Shown here one piece after another: positions 40,630 to 49,360 of a stretch of 52,041 bases of DNA (positions within the stretch are counted from its first letter, which is position 1; the number at the start of each line of letters is the position of its first letter). Origin of the DNA: Roseivivax isoporae LMG 25204 (lineage in GTDB: Bacteria; Pseudomonadota; Alphaproteobacteria; Rhodobacterales; Rhodobacteraceae); assembly GCF_000521865.1 (NCBI RefSeq), contig NZ_JAME01000034.1, positions 1 through 52,041 of the forward strand, written 5' to 3'. A model generated the notes under the pieces. That model saw only the letters and a list, made by a program, of their open reading frames with translations. It did not search any database and had not been told where the DNA came from. The position numbers and the translations under genes were made by a program.

Positions 40630-41604
40630 TTGGACATCGACCGCATCCGCGCCGCCGCCGCGCGCCTGAACGGAACGCTGCGCGCCACGCCGCTCCTGTC
40701 CTCGCCCTTCCTCGACGAGATCGCGGGCCGGCGCGTGCTGGTGAAACCGGAATGCCTGCAGCATACGGGCAGCTTCAAGTATCGCGGGGCGAGCGCGGCT
40801 CTGAGCGCGCTCGCGCCCGAGATGCGCGCGCGCGGCGTGCTGGCCTATTCGTCCGGGAACCACGCCCAGGGCGTCGCGCTCGCCGCACGCGAGGCCGGCG
40901 TGCCCGCGGTGATCGTGATGCCGCGCGACGCGCCCGAGGTGAAGATCGAGAACACCCGCGGGCTCGGCGCCGAGGTCATCCTCTACGACCGCGCGACCGA
41001 CGACCGCGACGCGATCGGCGCCGAGCTCGCGACGTCGCGCGCGCTGACGCTCGTGCGCCCGTTCGACGACCCCGAGGTGATCGCGGGCCAGGGCACCACC
41101 GGGCTCGAGATCGCCGCCGAGGCGCGCGCGCTCGGGATCGACGAGGCCGAGGTGATCGTCTGCTGCGGCGGCGGCGGGCTCGCAGCGGGCATCGCGCTCG
41201 CGCTCGAGGCCGACGCGCCGCGCTACCGGGTGCGCACGGCCGAGCCCACGGCCTTCGACGACGTGCGCCGCTCGCTCGCGGCCGGGCGCATCACGGGCCA
41301 CGGCGCGACCGGCACGGGCCTCTGCGACGCGATCCTGACGCCGCAGCCGGGTGACCTGACTTTCCCGGTGCTGCAGCGGCTCGCGGGTCCGGGGCTCGCG
41401 GTGGACGACGACGAGGTGTTGCGCGCGATGGCGGTGGCCTGGGACCGGCTCAAGGTGGTGGCGGAACCCGGCGGCGCGGTGGCGCTCGCCGCGGCGCTCT
41501 TCCGAGCCGACGAGATCGCGGCCGAGACGGTGATCGTGACGATCTCGGGCGGCAATGTCGATCCGGGCGTCTTCGCCCGCGCGCTCGACTTCGCCGGAAG
41601 CTGA
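40630..41604 (+). CDS. Threonine/serine dehydratase, PLP-dependent (324 aa)
   Basis: Fold-type II PLP enzyme deaminating Thr or Ser. The PLP lysine is Lys50 in SFKYRGA; other motifs are YSSGNHAQGVALAA and the glycine-rich phosphate-binding CCGGGGLAAGIALA. The C-terminus ends in ISGGNVDP. It lacks the ACT regulatory domain of IlvA. The start is TTG at 40630, with GAGG 8 bp upstream in the end of the hydrolase gene. Serine racemase or hydroxyaspartate dehydratase activity are alternatives. Confidence 0.92.
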   Translation: MDIDRIRAAAARLNGTLRATPLLSSPFLDEIAGRRVLVKPECLQHTGSFKYRGASAALSALAPEMRARGVLAYSSGNHAQGVALAAREAGVPAVIVMPRDAPEVKIENTRGLGAEVILYDRATDDRDAIGAELATSRALTLVRPFDDPEVIAGQGTTGLEIAAEARALGIDEAEVIVCCGGGGLAAGIALALEADAPRYRVRTAEPTAFDDVRRSLAAGRITGHGATGTGLCDAILTPQPGDLTFPVLQRLAGPGLAVDDDEVLRAMAVAWDRLKVVAEPGGAVALAAALFRADEIAAETVIVTISGGNVDPGVFARALDFAGS

Positions 41605-41611
41605 GCGCGGC

Positions 41612-41983
41612 CTAGCCGCCCAGTTCGGCCGCCGTCTCGTCGCGCAGCGCCCGCAGTTCGTCCATGGCGCGGTCCAGCTGGCGGCGCTGCTCGTCGAGCT
41701 CGGCCAGCTGGCGGTCGGCCAGCGCCACCCACGCGCGCATCTGCGCCTCGGTGCCTTCCTTCTCGTAGATCAGCAGCCATTGCCGGATGTCCTCGAGCTG
41801 GAACCCGAAGCGGCGGCCGCGCAGGATCAGCGTCATGCGCGCGACCTCGCGCGGGCCGTAATACCGCGCGCGGCCCTCGCGCTCTGGCTGCAGAAGCTCG
41901 ATGTACTCGTAATACCGCAAGGTCCGCGGCGTCACGTCGAACTTCGCGCACATCTCCTTGAAGCTGAGGCGGTTTTCCTGCAT
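41612..41983 (-). CDS. MerR-family transcriptional regulator, copy 1 (123 aa)
   Basis: N-terminal MerR helix-turn-helix LSFKEMCAKFDVTPRTLRYYE, then LILRGRRFGFQLEDIRQWL and a C-terminal coiled coil (about 85-120). It has no cysteine cluster for metal binding; the only Cys is in the helix-turn-helix. It is clearly paralogous to the regulator at 44596 (same framework LILRG-RFGF-LE-IRQ). Divergent from the thioesterase pair. No ACGT-type operator like that at 44476 was seen beside it. Confidence 0.93.
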   Translation of the reverse strand: MQENRLSFKEMCAKFDVTPRTLRYYEYIELLQPEREGRARYYGPREVARMTLILRGRRFGFQLEDIRQWLLIYEKEGTEAQMRAWVALADRQLAELDEQRRQLDRAMDELRALRDETAAELGG

Positions 41984-42125
41984 CGCACTTCCCGCGTGTG
42001 ACTGCGCGAGGAATAGGCGTTCCCGTCCGCGGGGGCAACCGTCCTGAGCGGAGCACCGCCGCTCCTTGCCCTCGCGCGGCCCCCGTGCACATAAAGGCCC
42101 GACCCGAGCGCCACAGGTTTCACCC

Positions 42126-42551
42126 ATGACTGCCGACAAGGCCCGCATCGCCCGCCAGTTCATCGACGCGATCCCGCATGCGCGGGCGCTCGACATGAAG
42201 ATCACCGAGATCGGCGACGGATTCGCGCGCATCGAGATGCCCTACGCACCCCACCTCGTCGGCGATCCGCAGACCGGCGTGATCCATGGCGGCGCGGTCT
42301 CGGCACTCATGGACACCTGCGGCGGCGCGGCGGTGATGTCGCATCCCGCGAGCCCCGCGGCGACCGCGACGATCGACCTGCGGATCGAGTACATGCGCGG
42401 TGCGACACCCGGCCAGACCATCGTCGCCGAGGCGACCTGCCACCACATCACGCGCGCCGTGGCCTTCGTGCGCGCGGTCGCCATGGACGACGACCGCGAC
42501 CGCCCGGTCGCCACCGCAACCGGCGCCTTCACCGTCGAGCAGACGTCATGA
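42126..42551 (+). CDS. PaaI-family hotdog thioesterase 1 (141 aa)
   Basis: Hotdog-fold acyl-CoA thioesterase. The catalytic-region motif is GVIHGGAVSALMDTCGG, and the long beta strand is DLRIEYMRGATPGQTIVAEA. Start ATG 42126. The stop overlaps the ATG of the second thioesterase (ATGA, 42548-42551). Substrate unknown; probably a short or aromatic acyl-CoA. Confidence 0.92.
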   Translation: MTADKARIARQFIDAIPHARALDMKITEIGDGFARIEMPYAPHLVGDPQTGVIHGGAVSALMDTCGGAAVMSHPASPAATATIDLRIEYMRGATPGQTIVAEATCHHITRAVAFVRAVAMDDDRDRPVATATGAFTVEQTS

Positions 42552-43057
42552 CCCGCCGTCCGCCCGAACCCGTGCAGGTGGTCAAGCAGCGGCGCGACGC
42601 GGCGCTGACGGCGCTCGCCGACCGCGTGCCCTACATCGCCTTCCTCGGCATCCGCTTCGACCGGCGGGGCGACGAGCTGACCGCCCTCCTGCCCTTCCGA
42701 GACGAGCTCATCGGCAACCCGTTCCTGCCCGCGATCCACGGCGGGGTGACCGCCGCCTTCCTCGAGGTCACGGCGATCATCTCGCTGTCCTACGTGTGGC
42801 TCTGGGAGGACGTGGAATCGGGCGCGCTGAAACTCGAGGACCTCGAGGCCGGCACGCTGCCCCGCCTGCCCAAGACCATCGACTTCACCGTGGACTACCT
42901 GCGCTCGGGCCTGCCGCGCGACGCCTATGCCCGCGCCCGCGTCACCCGGTCGGGCCGGCGCTATGCCAGCGTGCAGGCCGAGGCGTGGCAGGACAACCGC
43001 GACCGCCCGATGGCGCAGGCGACGGCGCATTTCCTGATGCCGCGGCCCGATGGCTGA
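42548..43057 (+). CDS. PaaI-family hotdog thioesterase 2 (169 aa)
   Basis: Second hotdog thioesterase with AIHGGVTAAFLEVTAIISL and the strand TIDFTVDYLRSGLPRDAYARA. It has an extra insertion (about 85-112, LWEDVESGALKLEDLE) and an N-terminal helix not present in copy 1, so it is not a recent tandem duplicate; the two may form a heteromeric enzyme. Overlaps thioesterase 1 by 4 bp and the MATE gene by 8 bp. Confidence 0.9.
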   Translation: MTRRPPEPVQVVKQRRDAALTALADRVPYIAFLGIRFDRRGDELTALLPFRDELIGNPFLPAIHGGVTAAFLEVTAIISLSYVWLWEDVESGALKLEDLEAGTLPRLPKTIDFTVDYLRSGLPRDAYARARVTRSGRRYASVQAEAWQDNRDRPMAQATAHFLMPRPDG

Positions 43058-44384
43058 GACCGCCGCACCACTGGCCGCGCCGCGCGACGTCACGCACCGC
43101 CGCGTGCTGGCGATCGCGCTGCCGATCGTGCTGTCGAACGCCACGGTGCCGATCCTCGGCGCCGTCGACACCGGCGTCGTCGGCCAGATCGGCGAGGCCG
43201 CGCCCATCGGCGCCGTCGGCGTCGGCGCGGTCATGATCACCGCGATCTACTGGATCTTCTCCTTCCTGCGGATGGGCACGACGGGCCTCGCCGCGCAGGC
43301 CGGCGGCGAGGGCAACCGCGCCGAGGTGGCGGCGATCCTGACCCGCGTGCTGATGATCGGCCTCGCGGCGGGCGTGGCGCTCATCGTGCTGAAGCCCCTG
43401 ATCTTCGCCCTTGCCTTCCGCGTCTCGCCCGCATCGGCCGAGGTCGAGACGCTGGCGCGGTCCTACATGTCGATCCGCATCTGGTCGGCGCCCGCGGCGA
43501 TCGCGATCTTCGGCCTTCTCGGCTGGCTCATCGCGCAGGAACGCACCGGCGCGGTCCTGGCGCTGCAGGTCTGGATGAACGGCGTCAACATCGTGCTCGA
43601 CCTCTGGTTCGTCCTCGGGCTCGGCTGGGGCGTGGAGGGCGTGGCGGTCGCCACCTTCATCGCGGAATGGTCGGGCCTCGCGGTCGGCCTCTGGCTCTGC
43701 CGGACGGCGTTCCGCGTGCCGGCCTGGCGCGACTGGCCGCGGGTCTTCGACCGGGTGAAACTCGTGCGCATGGCGCAGGTCAACGGCGACATCCTCGTGC
43801 GGTCGCTGCTGCTGCAGTCGATCTTCCTGTCCTTCCTGCTGTTCGCGTCGGATTTCGGCGACGTGACCCTCGCCGCGACGCAGGTGCTGGTGCAGTTCCT
43901 GCAGATCACCGCCTACGCGCTCGACGGCTTCGCCTTCGCCGCAGAGGCGATGGTGGGCCAGGCGCTGGGGGCGCGGGCGGTGGCGACGCTCCGCCGCGCC
44001 TCGGTGCTCTCGAGCCTCTGGGCCGGGGTCGTCTGCGTGCTGCTTGCGGCGTTCTTCTGGTTCGCCGGGCCCTGGATGATCGACCTCATGGCCGACGTGC
44101 CCCCGGTACAGGAGGCCGCGCGCCAGTACCTGCCCTGGGTCGCGGCGGCGCCGGTGCTGGGCCTCGCCGCCTGGATGCTCGACGGCATCTTCATCGGCGC
44201 GACGCGCACCGCCGACATGCGCAACATGATGGCCGTGGCGACCGCCGCCTATTTCGCGGCCCTCCTCGTCCTCGTGCCCGCCTTCGGCATGCACGGTCTC
44301 TGGGCGGCGATGCTCCTGAGCTTCGTCTTCCGCGCCGCGACTCTCGCCGTGCGCTATCCCGCGCTCGAGCGCGCGGCCGCCTGA
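43050..44384 (+). CDS. MATE-family efflux transporter, DinF-like (444 aa)
   Basis: Cation-coupled multidrug/metabolite exporter with about 12 hydrophobic segments in two homologous halves. N-terminal VLAIALPIVLSNATVPILGAVD and the DTGVVGQIGEAAPIG loop are typical; the second half has AYALDGFAFAAEAMVGQALG. The start overlaps the thioesterase gene by 8 bp, implying co-translation. DinF subgroup assignment is from overall resemblance. Confidence 0.93.
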   Translation: MAETAAPLAAPRDVTHRRVLAIALPIVLSNATVPILGAVDTGVVGQIGEAAPIGAVGVGAVMITAIYWIFSFLRMGTTGLAAQAGGEGNRAEVAAILTRVLMIGLAAGVALIVLKPLIFALAFRVSPASAEVETLARSYMSIRIWSAPAAIAIFGLLGWLIAQERTGAVLALQVWMNGVNIVLDLWFVLGLGWGVEGVAVATFIAEWSGLAVGLWLCRTAFRVPAWRDWPRVFDRVKLVRMAQVNGDILVRSLLLQSIFLSFLLFASDFGDVTLAATQVLVQFLQITAYALDGFAFAAEAMVGQALGARAVATLRRASVLSSLWAGVVCVLLAAFFWFAGPWMIDLMADVPPVQEAARQYLPWVAAAPVLGLAAWMLDGIFIGATRTADMRNMMAVATAAYFAALLVLVPAFGMHGLWAAMLLSFVFRAATLAVRYPALERAAA

Positions 44385-44475
44385 CGCGGGCCCGGTCAGG
44401 GCGCCCCGAAACGGCCACAATCGCCTGACGCCACGGAAAGAAAATTGCCCCCGCGGGCGGTCTTCGGCGATGATC

Positions 44476-44522
44476 TTACGTCAGCGAAAAAGTGACGTGA
44501 CGTTGAACTTACGTCAACGTCA
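44476..44522. promoter_or_regulatory. Array of ACGT operator sites before the MerR/fadE genes
   Basis: Five ACGT cores occur at 44478, 44495, 44500, 44511 and 44517. The best unit is TTACGTCAACGTCA (44509-44522), with TGACGTGACGTT at 44493-44504 and TTACGTCA at 44476-44483. TTACGT-NN-ACGT matches the shape of the MerR-family LiuR operator known from proteobacterial fatty and branched-chain acid catabolism. The next gene encodes a MerR regulator. Confidence 0.6.
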
Positions 44523-44595
44523 TCAGCCATTGTAAGACGTGCCGGAGTTCATCATCTCGTCGCCGTTCAACCCGACGAGACAAAGGCCCGACACG

Positions 44596-45000
44596 ATGAC
44601 CGACGACGCGACCATGACGATCCGCCAGATGTGCGACGCCTTCGAGGTGACGCCGCGGACGCTTCGTTTCTACGAGTCGAAGGAACTGCTGTTTCCGATC
44701 CGCGAAGGCCAGAAGCGCCTTTTCACCAAGCGCGACCGCGCCCGCCTCAAGCTGATCCTGCGCGGCAAGCGCTTCGGCTTCAGCCTCGAGGAAATCCGCC
44801 AGCTGCTCGACCTCTACGACGTGGGCGACGCGCAGGCGACGCAGCTGTCGCGCACCTACGAGATCGCCCGTCAGCGCCTCGGCGAGATGATCGCCCAGCG
44901 CGACGAGCTGAACGACGCCATCGCCGAGCTCGAGGAGCAGATGCGGTGGGGCGAGAAGATGCTGTCCTCGCTCTCCGAGCCGAAGAAGGCCGCAGAGTGA
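44596..45000 (+). CDS. MerR-family regulator of the beta-oxidation genes, copy 2 (134 aa)
   Basis: N-terminal helix-turn-helix MTIRQMCDAFEVTPRTLRFYE, then KLILRGKRFGFSLEEIRQLLDLYD and a C-terminal coiled coil (about 80-130). Similar to LiuR-type MerR regulators that sense acyl-CoAs. It sits 39 bp before fadE on the same strand and 73 bp after the ACGT array, so it probably regulates itself and fadE. Start ATG 44596 chosen; an upstream in-frame ATG at 44539 gives a non-conserved leader. Confidence 0.93.
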   Translation: MTDDATMTIRQMCDAFEVTPRTLRFYESKELLFPIREGQKRLFTKRDRARLKLILRGKRFGFSLEEIRQLLDLYDVGDAQATQLSRTYEIARQRLGEMIAQRDELNDAIAELEEQMRWGEKMLSSLSEPKKAAE

Positions 45001-45039
45001 CCTGAACCGACGACCGCAGACCCCGGAGGAGACACCCAC

Positions 45040-46821
45040 ATGCCGATCTACCGCGCGCCGACCAAGGACATGGGCTTCGTGCTGCACGAGGTCCTGAAGG
45101 TGCACGAGCAGGACATTCCCGGCTACGAGGAGATGGACGCCGACACGACCGGCGCCATCCTGGACGAGGCCGCGAAGCTCGCCGAGAACGTCCTGGCGCC
45201 GCTCAACCCCGTGGGCGACACCGAGGGCTGCGTGCTCGAGAACGGCGTGGTGCGGACGCCCAAGGGGTTCCGCGAGGCGTTCGACCAGATGCGCGAGGGT
45301 GGCTGGACCGCCCTCGACTGCGATCCCGACTATGGCGGCCAGGGCCTGCCCTACGTGATCGCCACCGCGGTGGGCGAACAGTTCTCGGCGGCGAACATGG
45401 CGTTCAACATGTATCCGGGCCTGACCCACGGCGCCTACTCGGCGATCCACACCCACGGCACCGACGCCCAGAAGGCGACCTACCTGCCGAACATGGTGAC
45501 CTGCGCCTGGACCGGCACCATGAACCTGACCGAACCCCATTGCGGCACCGATCTCGGGCTCATGCGCACCAAGGCCGAACCGCAGGAGGACGGCAGCTAC
45601 CGCATCACCGGGCAAAAGATCTTCATCTCGGCGGGCGACCACGACATGTCCGACAACGTCATCCACCTCGTGCTCGCCAAGATCCCCGGCGGGCCCGACG
45701 GCATCAAGGGCGTGTCGCTCTTCATCGTGCCCAAGTTCCTGGTGAACGAGGACGGCAGCCTCGGCGACCGCAACGGCGTCTCGGTGGGCAAGATCGAGGA
45801 GAAGATGGGCATCCACGGCAACTCCACCTGCGTCATGAACTACGACGGCGCGACGGGGTACCTGCTGGGCGAGGCCCACAAGGGCATGCGCGCGATGTTC
45901 ACCATGATGAACGAGGCGCGGCTCGGCGTGGGGCTGCAGGGCTACGCGCAGGCCGAGGTGGCGTTCCAGAACGCGCTCGACTACGCCCGCGACCGGCTGC
46001 AGGGCCGGGACGTGACCGGCGCCAAGAACCCCGACGGCCCGGCCGATCCGCTGATCGTGCATCCCGACATCCGCCGCAACCTCATGGACCAGAAGAGCTT
46101 CGTCGAGGGCGCGCGCGCCTTCGTCTTCTGGGGCGCACAGATGATCGACCGCGCGCACCGCAACGAGGACGCCGCTGCCGAGGGGCTGATCTCGCTGCTC
46201 ACCCCGGTCATCAAGGGCTTCCTCACCGACAAGGGCTTCGAGTTCGCCACCCAGGCGCAGCAGGTCTATGGCGGTCACGGCTACATCGAGGAATGGGGCA
46301 TGTCGCAATTCGCCCGCGACGCCCGGATCGCGATGATCTACGAGGGCGCGAACGGCGTGCAGGCGCTCGACCTCGTGGGCCGCAAGCTCGCCCAGGACGG
46401 CGGCAAGCACGTCATGGCCTTCTTCGACATGGTCAAGTCCTTCGTGGCCGACCACAAAGGCCGCGACGAGAGCCTCGACCGCGACTTCCTCGAGCCGCTC
46501 AAGGCCGCGTCGAAGGACCTGCAGGCGGCCGGCATGTTCTTCATGCAGAACGGCATGAAGAACCCGAACGCGGCGCTCGCGGGCTCCTACGACTTCATGC
46601 ACCTCTTCGGGCATGTCTGCCTCGGGCTCATGTGGGCACGGATGGCGGTCGCGGCCCGCGCGGCGCTCGACGCCGGCGCGAGCGACAAGGACTTCTACGC
46701 CGCCAAGCTCGCCACCGGGCGCTACTACATGGCGCGCCAGCTGCCCGCGACGGGCATGCACCTCAAGCGCATCGAGAGCGGTGCGGCGCCGGTGATGGAA
46801 CTGGACGCGGCGCATTTCTGA
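45040..46821 (+). CDS. Acyl-CoA dehydrogenase, 593 aa (FadE/DmdC-like)
   Basis: FAD-dependent first step of beta-oxidation. The N-terminal extension is [19 protein letters not shown]. The middle domain has [19 protein letters not shown], and the C-terminal domain has [20 protein letters not shown] and [18 protein letters not shown], with the catalytic Glu435. A further C-terminal domain ends in [10 protein letters not shown]. At 593 residues it belongs to the large dehydrogenase group that includes FadE types and methylthiopropionyl-CoA dehydrogenase DmdC. Neighbouring thiolase and FadB argue for fatty acid oxidation. Strong ribosome-binding site GGAGGAGA. Confidence 0.93.
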   Translation: MPIYRAPTKDMGFVLHEVLKVHEQDIPGYEEMDADTTGAILDEAAKLAENVLAPLNPVGDTEGCVLENGVVRTPKGFREAFDQMREGGWTALDCDPDYGGQGLPYVIATAVGEQFSAANMAFNMYPGLTHGAYSAIHTHGTDAQKATYLPNMVTCAWTGTMNLTEPHCGTDLGLMRTKAEPQEDGSYRITGQKIFISAGDHDMSDNVIHLVLAKIPGGPDGIKGVSLFIVPKFLVNEDGSLGDRNGVSVGKIEEKMGIHGNSTCVMNYDGATGYLLGEAHKGMRAMFTMMNEARLGVGLQGYAQAEVAFQNALDYARDRLQGRDVTGAKNPDGPADPLIVHPDIRRNLMDQKSFVEGARAFVFWGAQMIDRAHRNEDAAAEGLISLLTPVIKGFLTDKGFEFATQAQQVYGGHGYIEEWGMSQFARDARIAMIYEGANGVQALDLVGRKLAQDGGKHVMAFFDMVKSFVADHKGRDESLDRDFLEPLKAASKDLQAAGMFFMQNGMKNPNAALAGSYDFMHLFGHVCLGLMWARMAVAARAALDAGASDKDFYAAKLATGRYYMARQLPATGMHLKRIESGAAPVMELDAAHF

Positions 46822-46833
46822 GACGAGTGTGGC

Positions 46834-46857
46834 CCCGCGGCGGCCCGACGCCGCGGG
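46834..46857 (+). terminator. Hairpin after the acyl-CoA dehydrogenase gene
   Basis: CCCGCGGCG (46834-46842) and CGCCGCGGG (46849-46857) form a perfect 9-bp stem with a 6-nt loop, 12 bp after the stop. No T-tract, so it may stabilise the fadE message or attenuate rather than fully terminate. Confidence 0.5.
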
Positions 46858-46881
46858 ACCCCGATCGACAGGAGCGAGCCG

Positions 46882-47094
46882 ATGCCCAAGCGCTTCCGCC
46901 TGACCCGCCGCTTTCCCGTGGCCATGACGGAGGACGCGCACCGCAGGCTGCGCCGGTTCGCCCAGGAGGCGGGGCTCGACGAGGGCGAGGCGCTGTCCTT
47001 CCTCTTCGAGCATTTCGACAGCGTGACCGACCACGAGGCGCTCACGCACCGGCTGCGGCTCTTCAATGCCGGGCTCGACGCACGCAAGCGGTAG
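46882..47094 (+). CDS. Small hypothetical protein (70 aa)
   Basis: Small basic protein. The segment RFPVAMTEDAHRRLRRFAQEAGLDEGEALSFLF resembles a ribbon-helix-helix arrangement (a strand then two helices), so a DNA-binding role is possible. GGAG lies 9 bp before the ATG at 46882. It sits between fadE and gst; the function is unassigned. Confidence 0.65.
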   Translation: MPKRFRLTRRFPVAMTEDAHRRLRRFAQEAGLDEGEALSFLFEHFDSVTDHEALTHRLRLFNAGLDARKR

Positions 47095-47163
47095 GGAGGC
47101 CGCGACGATGAACCCAACCGGACGCCCCCTCCGGACGCCGCGCCGGGCCGTGGTGTCGGGCCG

Positions 47164-47198
47164 CCTCGGGCGGGGATATTTTCACCAAGAAGAAGACG
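47164..47198 (+). repeat. Dispersed intergenic repeat, copy 1
   Basis: Core GGGATATTT, TCA, CCAAGAAGAAG at 47173-47195, preceded by CCTCGGGCGG. Identical to copies 2 and 3 at all core positions except the three-base spacer. Confidence 0.8.
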
Positions 47199-47351
47199 GA
47201 CCGTTCATCGGACCCTCAAGCGACAGCGCGGGCAGCAGCCGGTCCACCCCGCCGACCGGCCCGACCGCTCGGCGGAACGCAGGCGGATCGGCGGGGCTTC
47301 TCCTTGGGCGGTCATCGGCTTCCCAGCCTGTACCGCGACCGCAGCCTAGCG

Positions 47352-47367
47352 CCGTTAACCTTAACGG
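47352..47367. repeat. 16-bp perfect inverted repeat CCGTTAACCTTAACGG
   Basis: CCGTTAA and TTAACGG separated by CC, 96 bp before the gst start. Could be an operator for gst/fadAB or a small structure; no T-run follows. Confidence 0.4.
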
Positions 47368-47391
47368 CCGGTTAGCCGGGCCGCGTCGCCG

Positions 47392-47423
47392 CTTCTTCTT
47401 GGCAGAAATATCCCCGCCGGAGG
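47392..47423 (-). repeat. Dispersed intergenic repeat, copy 2 (inverted)
   Basis: On the minus strand: CCTCCGGCG, then GGGATATTT, CTG, CCAAGAAGAAG. It faces copy 1 and ends 40 bp before the gst start. Confidence 0.8.
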
Positions 47424-47463
47424 CATCCGCACGCTCCGCCCGTGACAGCGAAAGGGACATCGC

Positions 47464-48105
47464 ATGACGATCAAGCTGCACTGCTTCGGCGAATCCGGAC
47501 ATTCCTACAAGGCGGCGCTCGCGCTCGAGCTTTCCGGGCTCGACTGGGAGCCCGTCCTCGTCGACTTCTTCGCCGGCGCGACACGAGAGGCCGCCTACCG
47601 CGAGGGCGTGAACGCCATGGGCGAGGCGCCGGTGCTCGAGGACGGCGACACGCGGCTCACCCAGTCGGCGGTGATCCAGGGCTATGTCAGCGACCGGACC
47701 GGCCGGTTCGGCGGCGCCGACGCGGCCGAGGCGCGCGAGATCCTGCGCTGGCAGTTCTGGGACAATCACAAGCTGTCCTCGCAGGCAGGCATGCTGCGGT
47801 TCCTGATGAACTTCCTGCCCGAGGACAAGCGCCCGGCCGAGGTCATCGACTTCACGGCGAACCGGTTGCGCAGCGCCTACCAGGTGCTCGACGCGCATCT
47901 CGCTGGGCGCGACTGGATCGTGGGGGACGGCGTCACCAATGCGGACCTCACCTGCTGCGGCTATCTCTTCTATCCCGAGCCCTTCGGCTTCGCGCGGGCC
48001 GAGTGGCCCGCGATCGACGCCTGGCTCGACCGCCTGTCCGGCCTGCCGGGCTGGAAACATCCCTACGACCTGATGCCGCGCGCCTACCGCGCGTCGCAAG
48101 ACTGA
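47464..48105 (+). CDS. Glutathione S-transferase family protein (213 aa)
   Basis: N-terminal thioredoxin-like domain (1-80) with LHCFGESGHSYKAALALELSG and the GSH-binding APVLEDGDTRLTQSAVI (cis-Pro then Ser-containing turn). The C-terminal helical domain contains WIVGDGVTNADLTCCGYLFY, the typical capping-box region. It lies between fadE and fadA, 15 bp before fadA, so it is likely co-transcribed with the thiolase. Its substrate in this setting is unknown. Confidence 0.92.
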   Translation: MTIKLHCFGESGHSYKAALALELSGLDWEPVLVDFFAGATREAAYREGVNAMGEAPVLEDGDTRLTQSAVIQGYVSDRTGRFGGADAAEAREILRWQFWDNHKLSSQAGMLRFLMNFLPEDKRPAEVIDFTANRLRSAYQVLDAHLAGRDWIVGDGVTNADLTCCGYLFYPEPFGFARAEWPAIDAWLDRLSGLPGWKHPYDLMPRAYRASQD

Positions 48106-48120
48106 CCAAGGAGGCCACCG

Positions 48121-49332
<1,212 letters not shown>

Positions 49333-49360
49333 GCGGGCAGACAGGAACGGGAGAGCGACA

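Larger units (their letters stand above)
47095..47463. other. 369-bp intergenic region with inverted repeat copies
   Basis: Between the small gene and gst. Two copies of the dispersed GATATTT/CCAAGAAGAAG repeat lie in opposite orientation (47164-47198 and 47392-47423) and bracket about 190 bp, which contains the palindrome CCGTTAACCTTAACGG (47352-47367). Frames through it look non-coding. Confidence 0.7.

Noticed and set aside
45040-46821. Assignment as DmdC (methylthiopropionyl-CoA dehydrogenase)
   Set aside because: Size and overall type fit, but no other dmd genes are present and thiolase plus FadB/J follow, so general fatty acid oxidation is favoured.
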